The notes under the pieces are model-generated. The model was not told the DNA's origin, did no database searches, and was given only the letters and a program-made list of their open reading frames with translations. From Hahella sp. HNIBRBA332 (GTDB lineage Bacteria; Pseudomonadota; Gammaproteobacteria; Pseudomonadales; Oleiphilaceae): 64,000 nt of DNA. The stretch is from the NCBI RefSeq assembly GCF_030719035.1, contig NZ_CP132203.1:3924501-3988500 (forward strand). Direction: 5' to 3'. The translations under genes were made by a program, and so were the position numbers. Below are positions 44,681 to 53,132 of this stretch, in pieces (positions within the stretch are counted from its first letter, which is position 1; every line of letters starts with the position of its first letter).

Positions 44681-46939
44681 ATGAATAAGGGGAGCGGTGT
44701 AAGTTACATTCGCGAGCGCGTGAAGGCTCACCCAAAGCCAGCGGATGAGCAGTTGCTTACGCGTATTCGCGATCACTCCATCTCAATGCTCCTTAATTTC
44801 CTCAACAGCATGTTCGATGGTGTTGATGATTCTTTCTTTGAACTAGCAAATCACGCTCATACAAACAATGAGCAGAATCGCTATTTCGAAGCCATGCGTG
44901 AAATCCGTATAAAGAGGAAGGGGATAGAAAACCACTTCCAGCAGGAACTCGCACGACTGTTCAATCAGCCGCCCTCTCAAAACAAATCCAGTGAAACATT
45001 GTCCGACAATGTTGATGTGGACGTACTGAGCTTAGTGCAGAACGACGCCTTGGAAGAGTCCGTCGCGATTAACAGCATGATCAGCAAAGCAAGAGCTAAC
45101 TTCTCCGGCTCACTATTGCAGTTTCAGACACGCGTATCCAGTGTGTATGGCGAAACCAATGAAGAAAATGCGGTAAATCCATTAGATCCAGAGCACATCT
45201 GCAAGGCATTTTCTGACGCCTGTATCGGCCTTGATATCGAAATAAAAGAGAAGCTGATCGTTTACAAGCAATTCGACCGCTATGTAATGGGCAACCTGGT
45301 CGAGTGCCTTGAGGAAGCCAACAAAATTTTGATTCAGGCCGGCGTAATGCCCAACCTGAAATACACAGCCAAAAAATCCCGCGTCACTCCCCGGTCAACT
45401 TCCGACGTCTCCGCACGCCCTTTGGAAGCGCAAAGCGACGCTAACAGTTATGACAGTGCAGGCGACGTCTTTAGCCAAGTGCAGGAGCTGTTATCCGCTC
45501 TGAGAAGCACACCTCCAGGCTCTGAGCAGCAACAAGGCGCAAACGCTGGAGCCGGCGGACGTCAAGCGCCCCCCCCAGGAAATGTGCAATTCATTGCAGA
45601 TGCAGACTTACTTTCAATCCTATCTCGTTTGCAGCACAGCGTTCGCACTGAGAATCTGGCGGAAGGGCCAGTCGTAGCGTTAGATCTGCGCTCAGCGGTA
45701 CAAGGGCTGCTGACCGAAGAAAGCCAGAAGTCAGGCAAGGCGACAGCGCTCGACCAAGTAGATGAGGATCTCATCAACCTGGTCTCCATGCTCTTCGAGT
45801 TTATCCTTGATGATTACAACTTGTCGGCTCCAATTCAGGTTCTTATTAGCCGCCTGCAAATTCCCATTCTAAAAGTCGCGATCAGAGATAAAAGCTTCTT
45901 CAGCAAGCCATCCCACCCGGCTCGCAAGCTGTTAAACGCGCTGGCGAAAGCAGGTATTGGCTGGAGCGATGCATCAGAGAAAAAACGCGACAAGCTCTAC
46001 GAACAAATTCATCGCGCCGTTCAACGCATCCTTGAAGAGTTCAACGGTGAAAGCGAGCTTTTCGAAGAGATATACCAAGAGTTCTCTCAATATTTAAGCC
46101 GCGAAGAACGCAAGGCGAAACTGGTTGAGCAGCGAACCAAAGAAGCGGAAATAGGCCGCGTCAAGTCTCACAAAGCCCATCAAGTGGTAGAGCAGATTCT
46201 CAGTGAAAAAATCGCGGCACAGCCTCTCCCCCCCGTCGCTGTTGAGCTGCTTCGCGGCGGATGGAGCCGCGTCATGTTCCTGGCCTACTTGAAAGAGGAC
46301 ACGGAGCATCGCTTGAATCAGTGCACAAAAGTGGTGGACGAACTGACTTGGTGCTTACAGCCACATGCCGAAGTTGAAGCCAGGCAGCGCTGGGTCAAAG
46401 TTGTTCCCCAGCTACTAAAAAACCTCAAAGCCGGCTTAAAAGAAGTCTCCTACAACTCCGCCAAACTTGAGCACATGCTGGGAGAACTGAAAAAAGCGCT
46501 GACAGAAACCTTCAAGCAACAATCTATAACCAGCGCACAGAATGACGCACCCAAGCCGCCCGTACCTGTCGCGGCAGTTATAGAACAAAAGCTCACTCCC
46601 GCTGCGAAAACAGCAGTAGAACGGCAGAGCGAATACGAGGACGCCGCGTTGGCTGAATATCTAGCCAAGGTAGATGAAATGGAGAGTGGAGCCTGGATCG
46701 AGTTTTCCCTGGTTAATGGAACTCGCTTCAGATGCAAACTATCCACAAAAATCGAGGACTCCGACACCTACATTTTCGTTAACCGTTTAGGTTTGAAAGT
46801 CGTCGAGAAAACCCGAGGCGAGCTGGCGCACGAATTTCGCAAAGGACGTATCAAAGCGCTGGAAGAAGGCCTTCTGTTTGACAGGGCGATGGACGCCGTT
46901 ATCGGCAACCTGAGAAAGATGTCAGGCAAAGCAGCGTGA
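44681..46939 (+). CDS. DUF1631 family protein
   Basis: Large soluble, acidic, mostly helical protein of 752 residues. The centre (about 360-590) includes the DUF1631 part (LINLVSMLFEFILDDYNLSAPIQVLISRLQ). A Pro/Ala/Gly-rich spacer separates it from the N-terminal helices at about 250-310. The last 90 residues (GAWIEFSLVNGTRFRCKLSTKI...) form a beta-rich part that resembles PilZ-like or barrel domains. The ATG at 44681 has AGGAG upstream; a GTG six codons earlier is less likely. Function unknown; in some genomes the family is wrongly named thymidine phosphorylase. Confidence 0.85.
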   Translation: MNKGSGVSYIRERVKAHPKPADEQLLTRIRDHSISMLLNFLNSMFDGVDDSFFELANHAHTNNEQNRYFEAMREIRIKRKGIENHFQQELARLFNQPPSQNKSSETLSDNVDVDVLSLVQNDALEESVAINSMISKARANFSGSLLQFQTRVSSVYGETNEENAVNPLDPEHICKAFSDACIGLDIEIKEKLIVYKQFDRYVMGNLVECLEEANKILIQAGVMPNLKYTAKKSRVTPRSTSDVSARPLEAQSDANSYDSAGDVFSQVQELLSALRSTPPGSEQQQGANAGAGGRQAPPPGNVQFIADADLLSILSRLQHSVRTENLAEGPVVALDLRSAVQGLLTEESQKSGKATALDQVDEDLINLVSMLFEFILDDYNLSAPIQVLISRLQIPILKVAIRDKSFFSKPSHPARKLLNALAKAGIGWSDASEKKRDKLYEQIHRAVQRILEEFNGESELFEEIYQEFSQYLSREERKAKLVEQRTKEAEIGRVKSHKAHQVVEQILSEKIAAQPLPPVAVELLRGGWSRVMFLAYLKEDTEHRLNQCTKVVDELTWCLQPHAEVEARQRWVKVVPQLLKNLKAGLKEVSYNSAKLEHMLGELKKALTETFKQQSITSAQNDAPKPPVPVAAVIEQKLTPAAKTAVERQSEYEDAALAEYLAKVDEMESGAWIEFSLVNGTRFRCKLSTKIEDSDTYIFVNRLGLKVVEKTRGELAHEFRKGRIKALEEGLLFDRAMDAVIGNLRKMSGKAA

Positions 46940-47041
46940 AGCGGAATAGGACTACCCGCTTCACATAACTGACGGAAACTCATTTCTACCGGATCATGAA
47001 TTAAGTTAAATTCACTGCAGACCTCAAGTCCTATATATTTT

Positions 47042-47758
47042 ATGTCTGACAGTGAATTTAACGGCGGGCTCACCGCCAACGCTATCTTCTTCTCCATCCT
47101 TGCTCACGCAGGCATACTGCTTCTACTATTTTCTATCCAGCTTCCACAAAAAGAAAATTCAACAATTACAGTCACCCTCAGCGTACGAGCGCCCAGCTCC
47201 CTAGAAACTCAAACCCAAAGCGAGCCGATACAAACCGATGCGCCAAAGGACATTGTCGACGACACACTTCCATGGAAAGGCAAGCAACAAGATACTTTCT
47301 CGGGAATACCTCGCAGTAATGCAAATCGCACCAACTTGAGCTGGGTAAGCGACCTGTTTAAGGGGGAGCCGCCGCCCAATGATAAGAGGTCTAATACGTC
47401 GGAAAGCAAAGCATATGAAATGGACGCATCCATCTTGGAGCTATTAAAAAGCCAACCATCAACACATTCGACATTCTGGCCCTATCTCGTTCGCCACTTG
47501 GCGCAAAATCGTCTATACAATAATCAATATGAATATAGCGACCTTACAGAGCCCCGTATGGTCGTACTCAAGTTGCAATTTCAAGAAACAGGAATGTTAG
47601 TTAAAGCGGAAGTTGAGAGAAGTAGCGGGGACGAGAAGCTGGACGCTGCGGCGATTCGCAGCGCATACGCCGCCAACCCCTATCAACGCCCACCTTCTAC
47701 AGACAGCGTATTTGGTTACAGTTATCTGGTTCAGATCCTGTACACCCCTGCCAGCTAA
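47042..47758 (+). CDS. TonB-like energy transducer protein
   Basis: 238 residues with one membrane segment near the N-terminus (about 15-34, NAIFFSILAHAGILLLLFSI), a polar linker and a C-terminal domain ending in PYQRPPSTDSVFGYSYLVQILY, like the TonB C-terminal fold (MVVLKLQFQETGMLVKAEV and LDAAAIRSAYAANPY). The periplasmic part is short and lacks the usual Pro-rich region. No exbB/exbD and no TonB-dependent receptor are in the window, so its partner is unknown; it might alternatively be a TonB-like part of a machine other than iron uptake. Confidence 0.75.
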   Translation: MSDSEFNGGLTANAIFFSILAHAGILLLLFSIQLPQKENSTITVTLSVRAPSSLETQTQSEPIQTDAPKDIVDDTLPWKGKQQDTFSGIPRSNANRTNLSWVSDLFKGEPPPNDKRSNTSESKAYEMDASILELLKSQPSTHSTFWPYLVRHLAQNRLYNNQYEYSDLTEPRMVVLKLQFQETGMLVKAEVERSSGDEKLDAAAIRSAYAANPYQRPPSTDSVFGYSYLVQILYTPAS

Positions 47759-47796
47759 GCTATAGCTGCAGGACCAAAACCGCATATTCGAAATGA

Positions 47797-48117
47797 TTAC
47801 TCTGTGACGGCAGCGCCCTTCACCATTCCTTGCAATTCGCCAGATTCGTATAGCTCAGTGACGATATCGCATCCGCCAACCAGCTCGCCTTTAATATAAA
47901 GCTGAGGATAAGTCGGCCAGTTAGAGTAGGTTTTCAACGCTTCGCGAATTTCTGGATGCTCCAGAATATTCACATAAGCAAATTTCTCACCGCAGGCCAT
48001 CAACGCCTGAACAGTCCGAGCGGAGAATCCGCACTGAGGAGCATTGGGCGACCCCTTCATAAAAAGAATGACAGGGTTGCTGGTCAATTGCTCTTTGATA
48101 ACTTCGATGACATCCAT
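47797..48117 (-). CDS. grxD: monothiol glutaredoxin GrxD
   Basis: Iron-sulfur cluster carrier with glutathione. The 106 residues have the monothiol motif CGFS in PQCGFSARTVQAL (about residue 30) and the glutathione-binding WPTYPQLY and GGCDIV. The C-terminus is short as in E. coli GrxD. Probably monocistronic. Confidence 0.96.
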   Translation of the reverse strand: MDVIEVIKEQLTSNPVILFMKGSPNAPQCGFSARTVQALMACGEKFAYVNILEHPEIREALKTYSNWPTYPQLYIKGELVGGCDIVTELYESGELQGMVKGAAVTE

Positions 48118-48469
48118 AAACCTAACCTTTAATAACAGTCATTGAGTGATTGGTTGACTATTTTACTATGTTTTTAAGCGCTGGCGATGTCGATTTAAAC
48201 AGACATCGACATAGTGCGCTAAAAATAAGGTGCTTCGCCCTTTCTGGAGTGGAAGTATACGCGAAAAAAATCGCCTCTTCAGGGACAATTCATCCCCCTC
48301 TTAACCAGAAAATTTGAGCCAGATCAGGGCCTCCCTGGGCTTCGTTGCCATGTGTAACAATTATCTATACTATAGCTGTTGGAACAGGCAGCCGGGGCTG
48401 CCTTTTTGCGTTATATAGGGTTTTCAACCATATATAGAGTTTAAGGTTGTATATAAGAGGACGAAGAAA
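48118..48469. other. intergenic region between divergent grxD and argD
   Basis: 352 bases. It includes a possible argD promoter (TTGCCA at 48345-48350, TATACT at 48366-48371, spacing 15, short), the terminator-like hairpin described below and three TATATA hexamers, at 48412, 48431 and 48450, each exactly 19 bases apart. No ORF and no known RNA family was recognised. Confidence 0.5.
48386..48407 (+). terminator. terminator-like hairpin in the argD leader
   Basis: Stem AGGCAGC (48386-48392) with GCTGCCT (48397-48403), loop CGGG, followed by TTTT. It is in the plus direction, between the possible promoter near 48366 and argD, so it may act as an attenuator or end an upstream short transcript. 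Confidence 0.6.
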
Positions 48470-49666
48470 ATGGCCGGTCCAACCCTGATGAATACTTATG
48501 GCAGACTGCCCATCGCCTTTACGCATGGAGAAGGTTGCTGGTTATACGATACTCAAGGCAACCGCTATTTTGACTCAGTAACCGGCATCGCCGTATGTGG
48601 GCTGGGTCATGCGCACCCTGCCGTTTCCGAAGCAGTTTGCAGCCAATCCAAGAAGCTTTTGCACTGCTCCAATCTTTATCAGGTTCCTCTACAGCAACAA
48701 CTGGGCGATCTATTGTGTCAAGTCGCCGGTATGGACAGTGTCTTCTTTTGCAACTCTGGCGCCGAAGCCAATGAAGCCGCCATCAAGTTAGCCCGTCTAT
48801 ACGGTAAAAAGAAAGGTATTGAATCGCCTTCAATCATCGTCATGGATAACTCATTCCACGGCCGCACCCTCGCCACTCTGAGCGCAACTGGCAATCGTAA
48901 AGTGCAGGCAGGGTTTGAGCCGCTGGTGTCGGGCTTTGTCAGAGCGCCATACAACGATATGAGAACCCTGGAGAATATCGCCCGCGCAAACAATAATATC
49001 GTCGCGGTGCTAATGGAGCCTATTCAGGGTGAAGGAGGCGTTAACATCGCCCCAGTAGAATATCTCCATGCCGTGAGAAAGCTGTGTGACTCCAAAGGCT
49101 GGCTGTTGATGCTGGATGAAGTGCAAACCGGCAATGGCCGCACTGGCGCTTACTTCGCTTATCAAGACTACGGTATCGCCCCTGACGTCGTAACAACCGC
49201 CAAAGGCCTGGGCAATGGCGTACCTATTGGCGCCTGCCTGGCCAAAGGCGTCGCCTCCGAGGTGTTTCATCCCGGTTCGCACGGCTCTACGTTCGGCGGC
49301 AACCCACTAGCTTGCGCGGCGGCGATGGCGGTCATCAAGACGATTCAAAGCAACAATTTGGCCGAAAGGGCCCGCACTCTCGGCGAACAAATCCTCAGCA
49401 AACTAAAGCAGGAGTTGGGCGGAGCCGAATATATCAAGGATATCCGCGGCAAGGGTCTGATGATCGGCATAGAAATGACTGAGTCCTGCCCCGAATTAGT
49501 TCCCCTGGCGCAAACAGTGGGACTGCTGATTAATGTCACGTCTGATCGCGTAATCCGGCTGTTGCCAGCATTGACTATGACGGACGTTGAAGCCGAACAT
49601 CTAGTAACGACACTGGTGCGACTGATCAAGCTCTACGCTGCGGACGATCGAAAAAAACCAAGGTAG
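48470..49666 (+). CDS. argD: acetylornithine/succinyldiaminopimelate aminotransferase
   Basis: PLP enzyme of arginine (and probably lysine) synthesis. The 398 residues have the class III features FCNSGAEANEAAIKLAR, the cofactor Asp in MLDEVQTGNGRTG and PLP-lysine TTAKGLGNGVPIG (near residue 245). Start MAGPTLMNTYGRLP with AGAGG upstream. Downstream is argF by 92 bases, the usual pseudomonad-type order. Confidence 0.95.
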   Translation: MAGPTLMNTYGRLPIAFTHGEGCWLYDTQGNRYFDSVTGIAVCGLGHAHPAVSEAVCSQSKKLLHCSNLYQVPLQQQLGDLLCQVAGMDSVFFCNSGAEANEAAIKLARLYGKKKGIESPSIIVMDNSFHGRTLATLSATGNRKVQAGFEPLVSGFVRAPYNDMRTLENIARANNNIVAVLMEPIQGEGGVNIAPVEYLHAVRKLCDSKGWLLMLDEVQTGNGRTGAYFAYQDYGIAPDVVTTAKGLGNGVPIGACLAKGVASEVFHPGSHGSTFGGNPLACAAAMAVIKTIQSNNLAERARTLGEQILSKLKQELGGAEYIKDIRGKGLMIGIEMTESCPELVPLAQTVGLLINVTSDRVIRLLPALTMTDVEAEHLVTTLVRLIKLYAADDRKKPR

Positions 49667-49685
49667 GTTTATAGCCGTGCATACT

Positions 49686-49709
49686 GAAAGGCGACTGCCG
49701 TCGTCTTTC
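49686..49709 (+). terminator. hairpin between argD and argF
   Basis: A 10-bp stem with one G-T pair (GAAAGGCGAC and GTCGTCTTTC) and a four-base loop, 19 bases after the argD stop; followed by ATTCCTTCTATATTT, a loose T-rich tail. May be a partial terminator in the operon or a processing site. Confidence 0.5.
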
Positions 49710-49758
49710 ATTCCTTCTATATTTGTCTTAAACCTACTGAAATGGCGAGTAACGCACC

Positions 49759-50673
49759 ATGAGCATCAGACATTTTCTGACATTGTGTGACTTTTCCCCG
49801 GCTGAACTGGATTATCTGATTGAGCGGGCCATCCAGCTGAAAGCCAAGCATAAAAGCAAGCAGGCCTATACACCGATGCAAGGTCAGGTTCTGGGAATGA
49901 TTTTTGAGAAGTCCTCCACCCGGACTCGCGTCTCTTTTGAGGCGGGAGCGGCGCAGCTTGGCGGTTCAGCCATATTTCTTTCTCCTCGCGATACACAACT
50001 GGGGCGCGGAGAACCCATTGAGGACAGTGCACGCGTTCTGTCGCGCATGGTGGACATCATCATGATCCGCACCTTTGAGCACAGCAAGCTTGAGCTGTTC
50101 GCCAAGTATTCCTCTGCGCCAGTTATCAATGCGCTGACTGACGACTACCACCCCTGCCAACTTCTCGCCGATATACAAACCTATATCGAACATAGAGGCT
50201 CCATCCGTGGCAAGAAAGTCGCCTGGATTGGCGATGGCAACAATATGTGCAACTCATACATCAATGCAGCGCGCCAATTCGGATTTGAGCTGGCGGTCGC
50301 CTGCCCCCAGGGTTATGAGCCAATGCAGTCGTTAGTAGAACAGAACGCGGACAGGGTGAAGATATTCCGTGACCCGTCTGACGCCGTCGCAGGCGCCCAT
50401 TTGGTCGTTACAGACGTATGGGCCTCCATGGGTCAAGAGCAAGAACAGGCGGAGCGGGAAAAAGCCTTCGCCAAATTCCAGGTTTCCCCTGACTTAATGA
50501 ATAAAGCCGCGCCTGATGCGCTGTTCATGCACTGCTTGCCCGCACACCGAGGCGAGGAAATCAGCACAGACATGCTGGACGACCAACGCTCCGTCGTCTG
50601 GGACGAAGCGGAGAACCGCTTGCATGCGCAAAAGGCTCTCATGGAATTCCTGCTCTACGGCAAGCAGGTTTAA
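49759..50673 (+). CDS. argF: ornithine carbamoyltransferase
   Basis: Makes citrulline from ornithine and carbamoyl phosphate. The 304 residues contain the carbamoyl phosphate motif STRTRV (about 52-57), HPCQLLAD, and the ornithine-binding MHCLPAHRGEE near residue 260. It has the anabolic ArgF length; a catabolic arcB would usually be about 335. Confidence 0.96.
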   Translation: MSIRHFLTLCDFSPAELDYLIERAIQLKAKHKSKQAYTPMQGQVLGMIFEKSSTRTRVSFEAGAAQLGGSAIFLSPRDTQLGRGEPIEDSARVLSRMVDIIMIRTFEHSKLELFAKYSSAPVINALTDDYHPCQLLADIQTYIEHRGSIRGKKVAWIGDGNNMCNSYINAARQFGFELAVACPQGYEPMQSLVEQNADRVKIFRDPSDAVAGAHLVVTDVWASMGQEQEQAEREKAFAKFQVSPDLMNKAAPDALFMHCLPAHRGEEISTDMLDDQRSVVWDEAENRLHAQKALMEFLLYGKQV

Positions 50674-50674
50674 C

Positions 50675-51727
50675 ATGGTAGCGAGCGCCCCCCTGCTGGA
50701 GGCAAAAGACCTTAGCTGCGGCTATGGTGACCAGGCAGTCGTATCTCACCTGTCTTTTCAGCTGAACAAAGGCGAAATAGCCAGTTTGCTTGGCCCCAGC
50801 GGCTGTGGCAAGACAACAGTTCTACGTGTACTGGCGGGCTTTCAGCCCGTCTTTGCAGGAGAAGTGAGAGTAAACGGCGCGCCGGTTTCTACGCCATCCA
50901 CCACCGTACCGACGGAGAAACGCCAAGTCGGCATGGTGTTCCAGGATTATGCGCTATTCCCTCATCTAAGCGTCGCGGCGAATATCAAGTTTGGCCTGCA
51001 CAACCGTTCCGCGACGGAGGCGGACGCCAAGCTGAGAGACATGCTGGAGCTTACCGGCATGACAGCTTACGCCAATGCTTATCCTCATCAACTTTCAGGA
51101 GGCCAGCAGCAACGTGTCGCCCTGGCTCGCGCGCTTGCGCCAGATCCAGTGCTGCTGCTAATGGATGAACCCTTCTCCAATCTGGATGCGGAGCTTCGTT
51201 CGCGCCTCAGTCTGGACGTCAGGGAAATACTCAAAAAGCGGGACATTACAGCTATTTTAGTGACCCACGACCAAAACGAAGCCTTTGCCATGGCTGATCA
51301 TGTTGGCATTTTGCATGGAGGAGGCTTACAGCAGTGGGATACGCCCTATAATCTGTATCACGAACCCGCCAACCGCTTTGTCGCCAACTTTATCGGCCGC
51401 GGAGCCTTATTACCTGGCGTATTGACCACCCATGACAGCGTTGAAACTGAACTTGGCGTCATTCGCGGCAACAGGGCTTACCCCTGGAATCCGCAGCAGG
51501 CCGTTGAAGTATTGATCCGTCCTGACGATTTGGTATTCGACGACACCTCCCCTCAGAAAGCCAAGATTATCGACAAGATATTCGCTGGCTCCTCGACACT
51601 CTATCGGCTCCTACTCAGCTCGGGGCGCAAACTGGAAGCACTGACGCCCAGCCACCAGGACTTTCCTGTTGATGCGGAAGTCGCCATCCGCCTGAAGGCC
51701 GAGCATTTGATCGCGTTTAAAAAATAA
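50675..51727 (+). CDS. orphan ABC transporter ATP-binding protein (FbpC/PotA-like)
   Basis: 350 residues with Walker A GPSGCGKTT, signature LSGGQQQR, Walker B LLLMDEPFSNLD, the switch His in THDQ and a C-terminal TOBE-like regulatory region (about 250-350). It belongs to the family that energises ferric-iron, polyamine, sulfate or sugar importers. I chose the ATG at 50675, one base after the argF stop, not an upstream frame start inside argF. There is no permease or binding protein next to it, so the substrate is unknown; the same argF-ABC gene neighbourhood is known in Pseudomonas. Confidence 0.85.
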   Translation: MVASAPLLEAKDLSCGYGDQAVVSHLSFQLNKGEIASLLGPSGCGKTTVLRVLAGFQPVFAGEVRVNGAPVSTPSTTVPTEKRQVGMVFQDYALFPHLSVAANIKFGLHNRSATEADAKLRDMLELTGMTAYANAYPHQLSGGQQQRVALARALAPDPVLLLMDEPFSNLDAELRSRLSLDVREILKKRDITAILVTHDQNEAFAMADHVGILHGGGLQQWDTPYNLYHEPANRFVANFIGRGALLPGVLTTHDSVETELGVIRGNRAYPWNPQQAVEVLIRPDDLVFDDTSPQKAKIIDKIFAGSSTLYRLLLSSGRKLEALTPSHQDFPVDAEVAIRLKAEHLIAFKK

Positions 51728-51741
51728 AGGCGCAGTTCAGC

Positions 51742-51934
51742 TCTGAAGTCTGAAGTCTGAAGTCTGAAGTCTGAAGTCTGAAGTCTGAAGTCTGAAGTCT
51801 GAAGTCTGAAGTCTGAAGTCTGAAGTCTGAAGTCTGAAGTCTGAAGTCTGAAGTCTGAAGTCTGAAGTCTGAAGTCTGAAGTCTGAAGTCTGAAGTCTGA
51901 AGTCTGAAGTCTGAAGTCTGAAGTCTGAAGTCTG
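51742..51934. repeat. tandem heptamer array, (TCTGAAG) about 27.6 copies
   Basis: 27 exact head-to-tail copies of TCTGAAG plus a final TCTG, without any mismatch that I could see. It begins 14 bases after the ABC ATPase stop. On the minus strand all three frames are open through the array and code for the repeat LQTSDFR, which gives rise to spurious reading frames. Seven bases is a unit type known from cyanobacterial STRR repeats. Likely a hypervariable copy-number locus. Confidence 0.97.
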
Positions 51935-52349
51935 GAAGGCGGGCAAAAAAAGAGGGGCCAAAATAGCCCCACAATGAAACAAGGAAAGTTCGATAGAACT
52001 ACAACCTCAAAGAGTCATCCCTTACGAAACGAATTATGAATTTCTCCCGTCTTCGTGTCTGTTAGAGAAGTGTCGCCTTATGTAACAAATGGTAAGCAAA
52101 AAGGCCTAACTCCTTATTTTCACATCACCTAAATCCACTCATCCTAAACCCCCAATATTTACACCCTCCAAAAACCTGACCAAGTAGACAAGCAAGAGTA
52201 AGCCATTAGTCCAATGCCCATTTGCACGATTGAGGCGTTGACGTCATTTGGCTAAATTTTCGGACCGCCCGGTAAGATCGCTCGTTTATGGATGAATGTG
52301 AGCGGAATGTTAACTGTTCTATTCCAAACACAGTCAGAAAGGAACGCAA
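51935..52349. other. intergenic region downstream of the heptamer array
   Basis: About 415 bases without a convincing gene. It holds a minus-oriented terminator at its left end and, on the right, the AAAGGAACGC ribosome-binding site of the prodomain-like gene. AT-rich in 52100-52200. No known RNA family was recognised, but a minus-strand non-coding transcript is possible. Confidence 0.5.
51946..51970 (-). terminator. intrinsic terminator in minus orientation, no gene in front
   Basis: On the minus strand GGGGC, TATTTTG, GCCCC followed by TCTTTTTTT (the stem lies at 51954-51970, the T run to 51946). On the plus strand no T follows the stem. The nearest minus-strand gene on the 3' side is more than 3 kb away and genes between are plus strand, so its transcript is unexplained. 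Confidence 0.65.
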
Positions 52350-53105
52350 ATGAAGAAGCCAATGATCCTGGGCGCAGCCGGTCTGGTCGCCTTGGCGTCG
52401 GTCGTGGGGATACTTCGCTATTCCGACGGCCCCAAGCCAAGCCCCGACACGCCAGCCGCTTCCAATGAAGCTCAACCTGGAGGCGCGGCCCCCGCTAACG
52501 CCGCACTCAACCCTCCAGCGCCGCTTGACGCCCAATCTAGGACCACGACGTCACAGCCCCCCGCTAACACAGCGACGCAGGCTGATGCGGACTTTTCCGC
52601 TGACGGACCTCCGCCTGAACCTGTAAATGATGAGCTGGACGCTAACGACTCCAACGAAGTCATGTCTATGTGGAGCGCTCCAGGGGAAGCTGAAGATATT
52701 GTTGTGAACGGCATCCCCGCCAAAAGGATGCACGCCAATATGGAAGCGCTGGATAAGCTGCGCGTGGGAAGGCAGTTGGAACTGCCCATCCCGCAAAGAA
52801 ATGAATCGCTGCTTGCGGAAATCACTTCCACTCACAATCAGCTGGACACCATAGAAGTCTGGAAAGGCCCGCTGGTCGGCGGCGCTCCGACAGATAACGT
52901 TATCATCACCCGCGGAGAGATGGACACGCATGTAGTCATCGCCACCCGCACCGGCACTTATTCCGCTGTCATCAATAACGACACCGGACAGGTCACCCTT
53001 ACCGACGAAGGCGAAATAAACAGCCGGATCACCCCAACTGAAGACGGCGTGCCGATTCCACCTCTGGATCTACCCACGCCCGAGCAGCCTCAAAGCAACT
53101 CATAA
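52350..53105 (+). CDS. membrane-anchored periplasmic protein with protease-propeptide-like domain
   Basis: 251 residues. The N-terminus is a membrane anchor (about 5-23, MILGAAGLVALASVVGILRY) with no clear cleavage site; residues 25-92 are a Pro/Ala/Thr-rich linker; about 118-222 is a globular domain. That domain (MEALDKLRVGRQLELPIPQ, then TDNVIITRGEMDTHVVIATRTGTYSAV) has the pattern of the propeptides of secreted M72/reprolysin-type proteases: a Leu/Gly-rich turn, beta strands, then TxGTY. The next gene is such a protease but lacks this part. The anchor, linker and domain order resembles Lif lipase foldases. The in-trans role is my inference; the start has AAAGGAA upstream. Confidence 0.75.
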   Translation: MKKPMILGAAGLVALASVVGILRYSDGPKPSPDTPAASNEAQPGGAAPANAALNPPAPLDAQSRTTTSQPPANTATQADADFSADGPPPEPVNDELDANDSNEVMSMWSAPGEAEDIVVNGIPAKRMHANMEALDKLRVGRQLELPIPQRNESLLAEITSTHNQLDTIEVWKGPLVGGAPTDNVIITRGEMDTHVVIATRTGTYSAVINNDTGQVTLTDEGEINSRITPTEDGVPIPPLDLPTPEQPQSNS

Positions 53106-53132
53106 AATATAAATGAAAAAAGGAAAACTATA

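Noticed and set aside
50516..50674. N-terminal extension of the ABC ATPase inside argF
   Set aside because: It is the out-of-frame reading of argF. The ATG at 50675 fits the family start and follows argF by one base.
51742..51934. CRISPR array
   Set aside because: The repeat unit is seven bases with no spacers and no cas genes nearby. It is a simple tandem repeat.
51601..51982. Three overlapping minus-strand reading frames made of LQTSDFR repeats
   Set aside because: They come from the TCTGAAG heptamer array, which has no stop codon in any minus frame. No ribosome-binding site or other protein feature is present.
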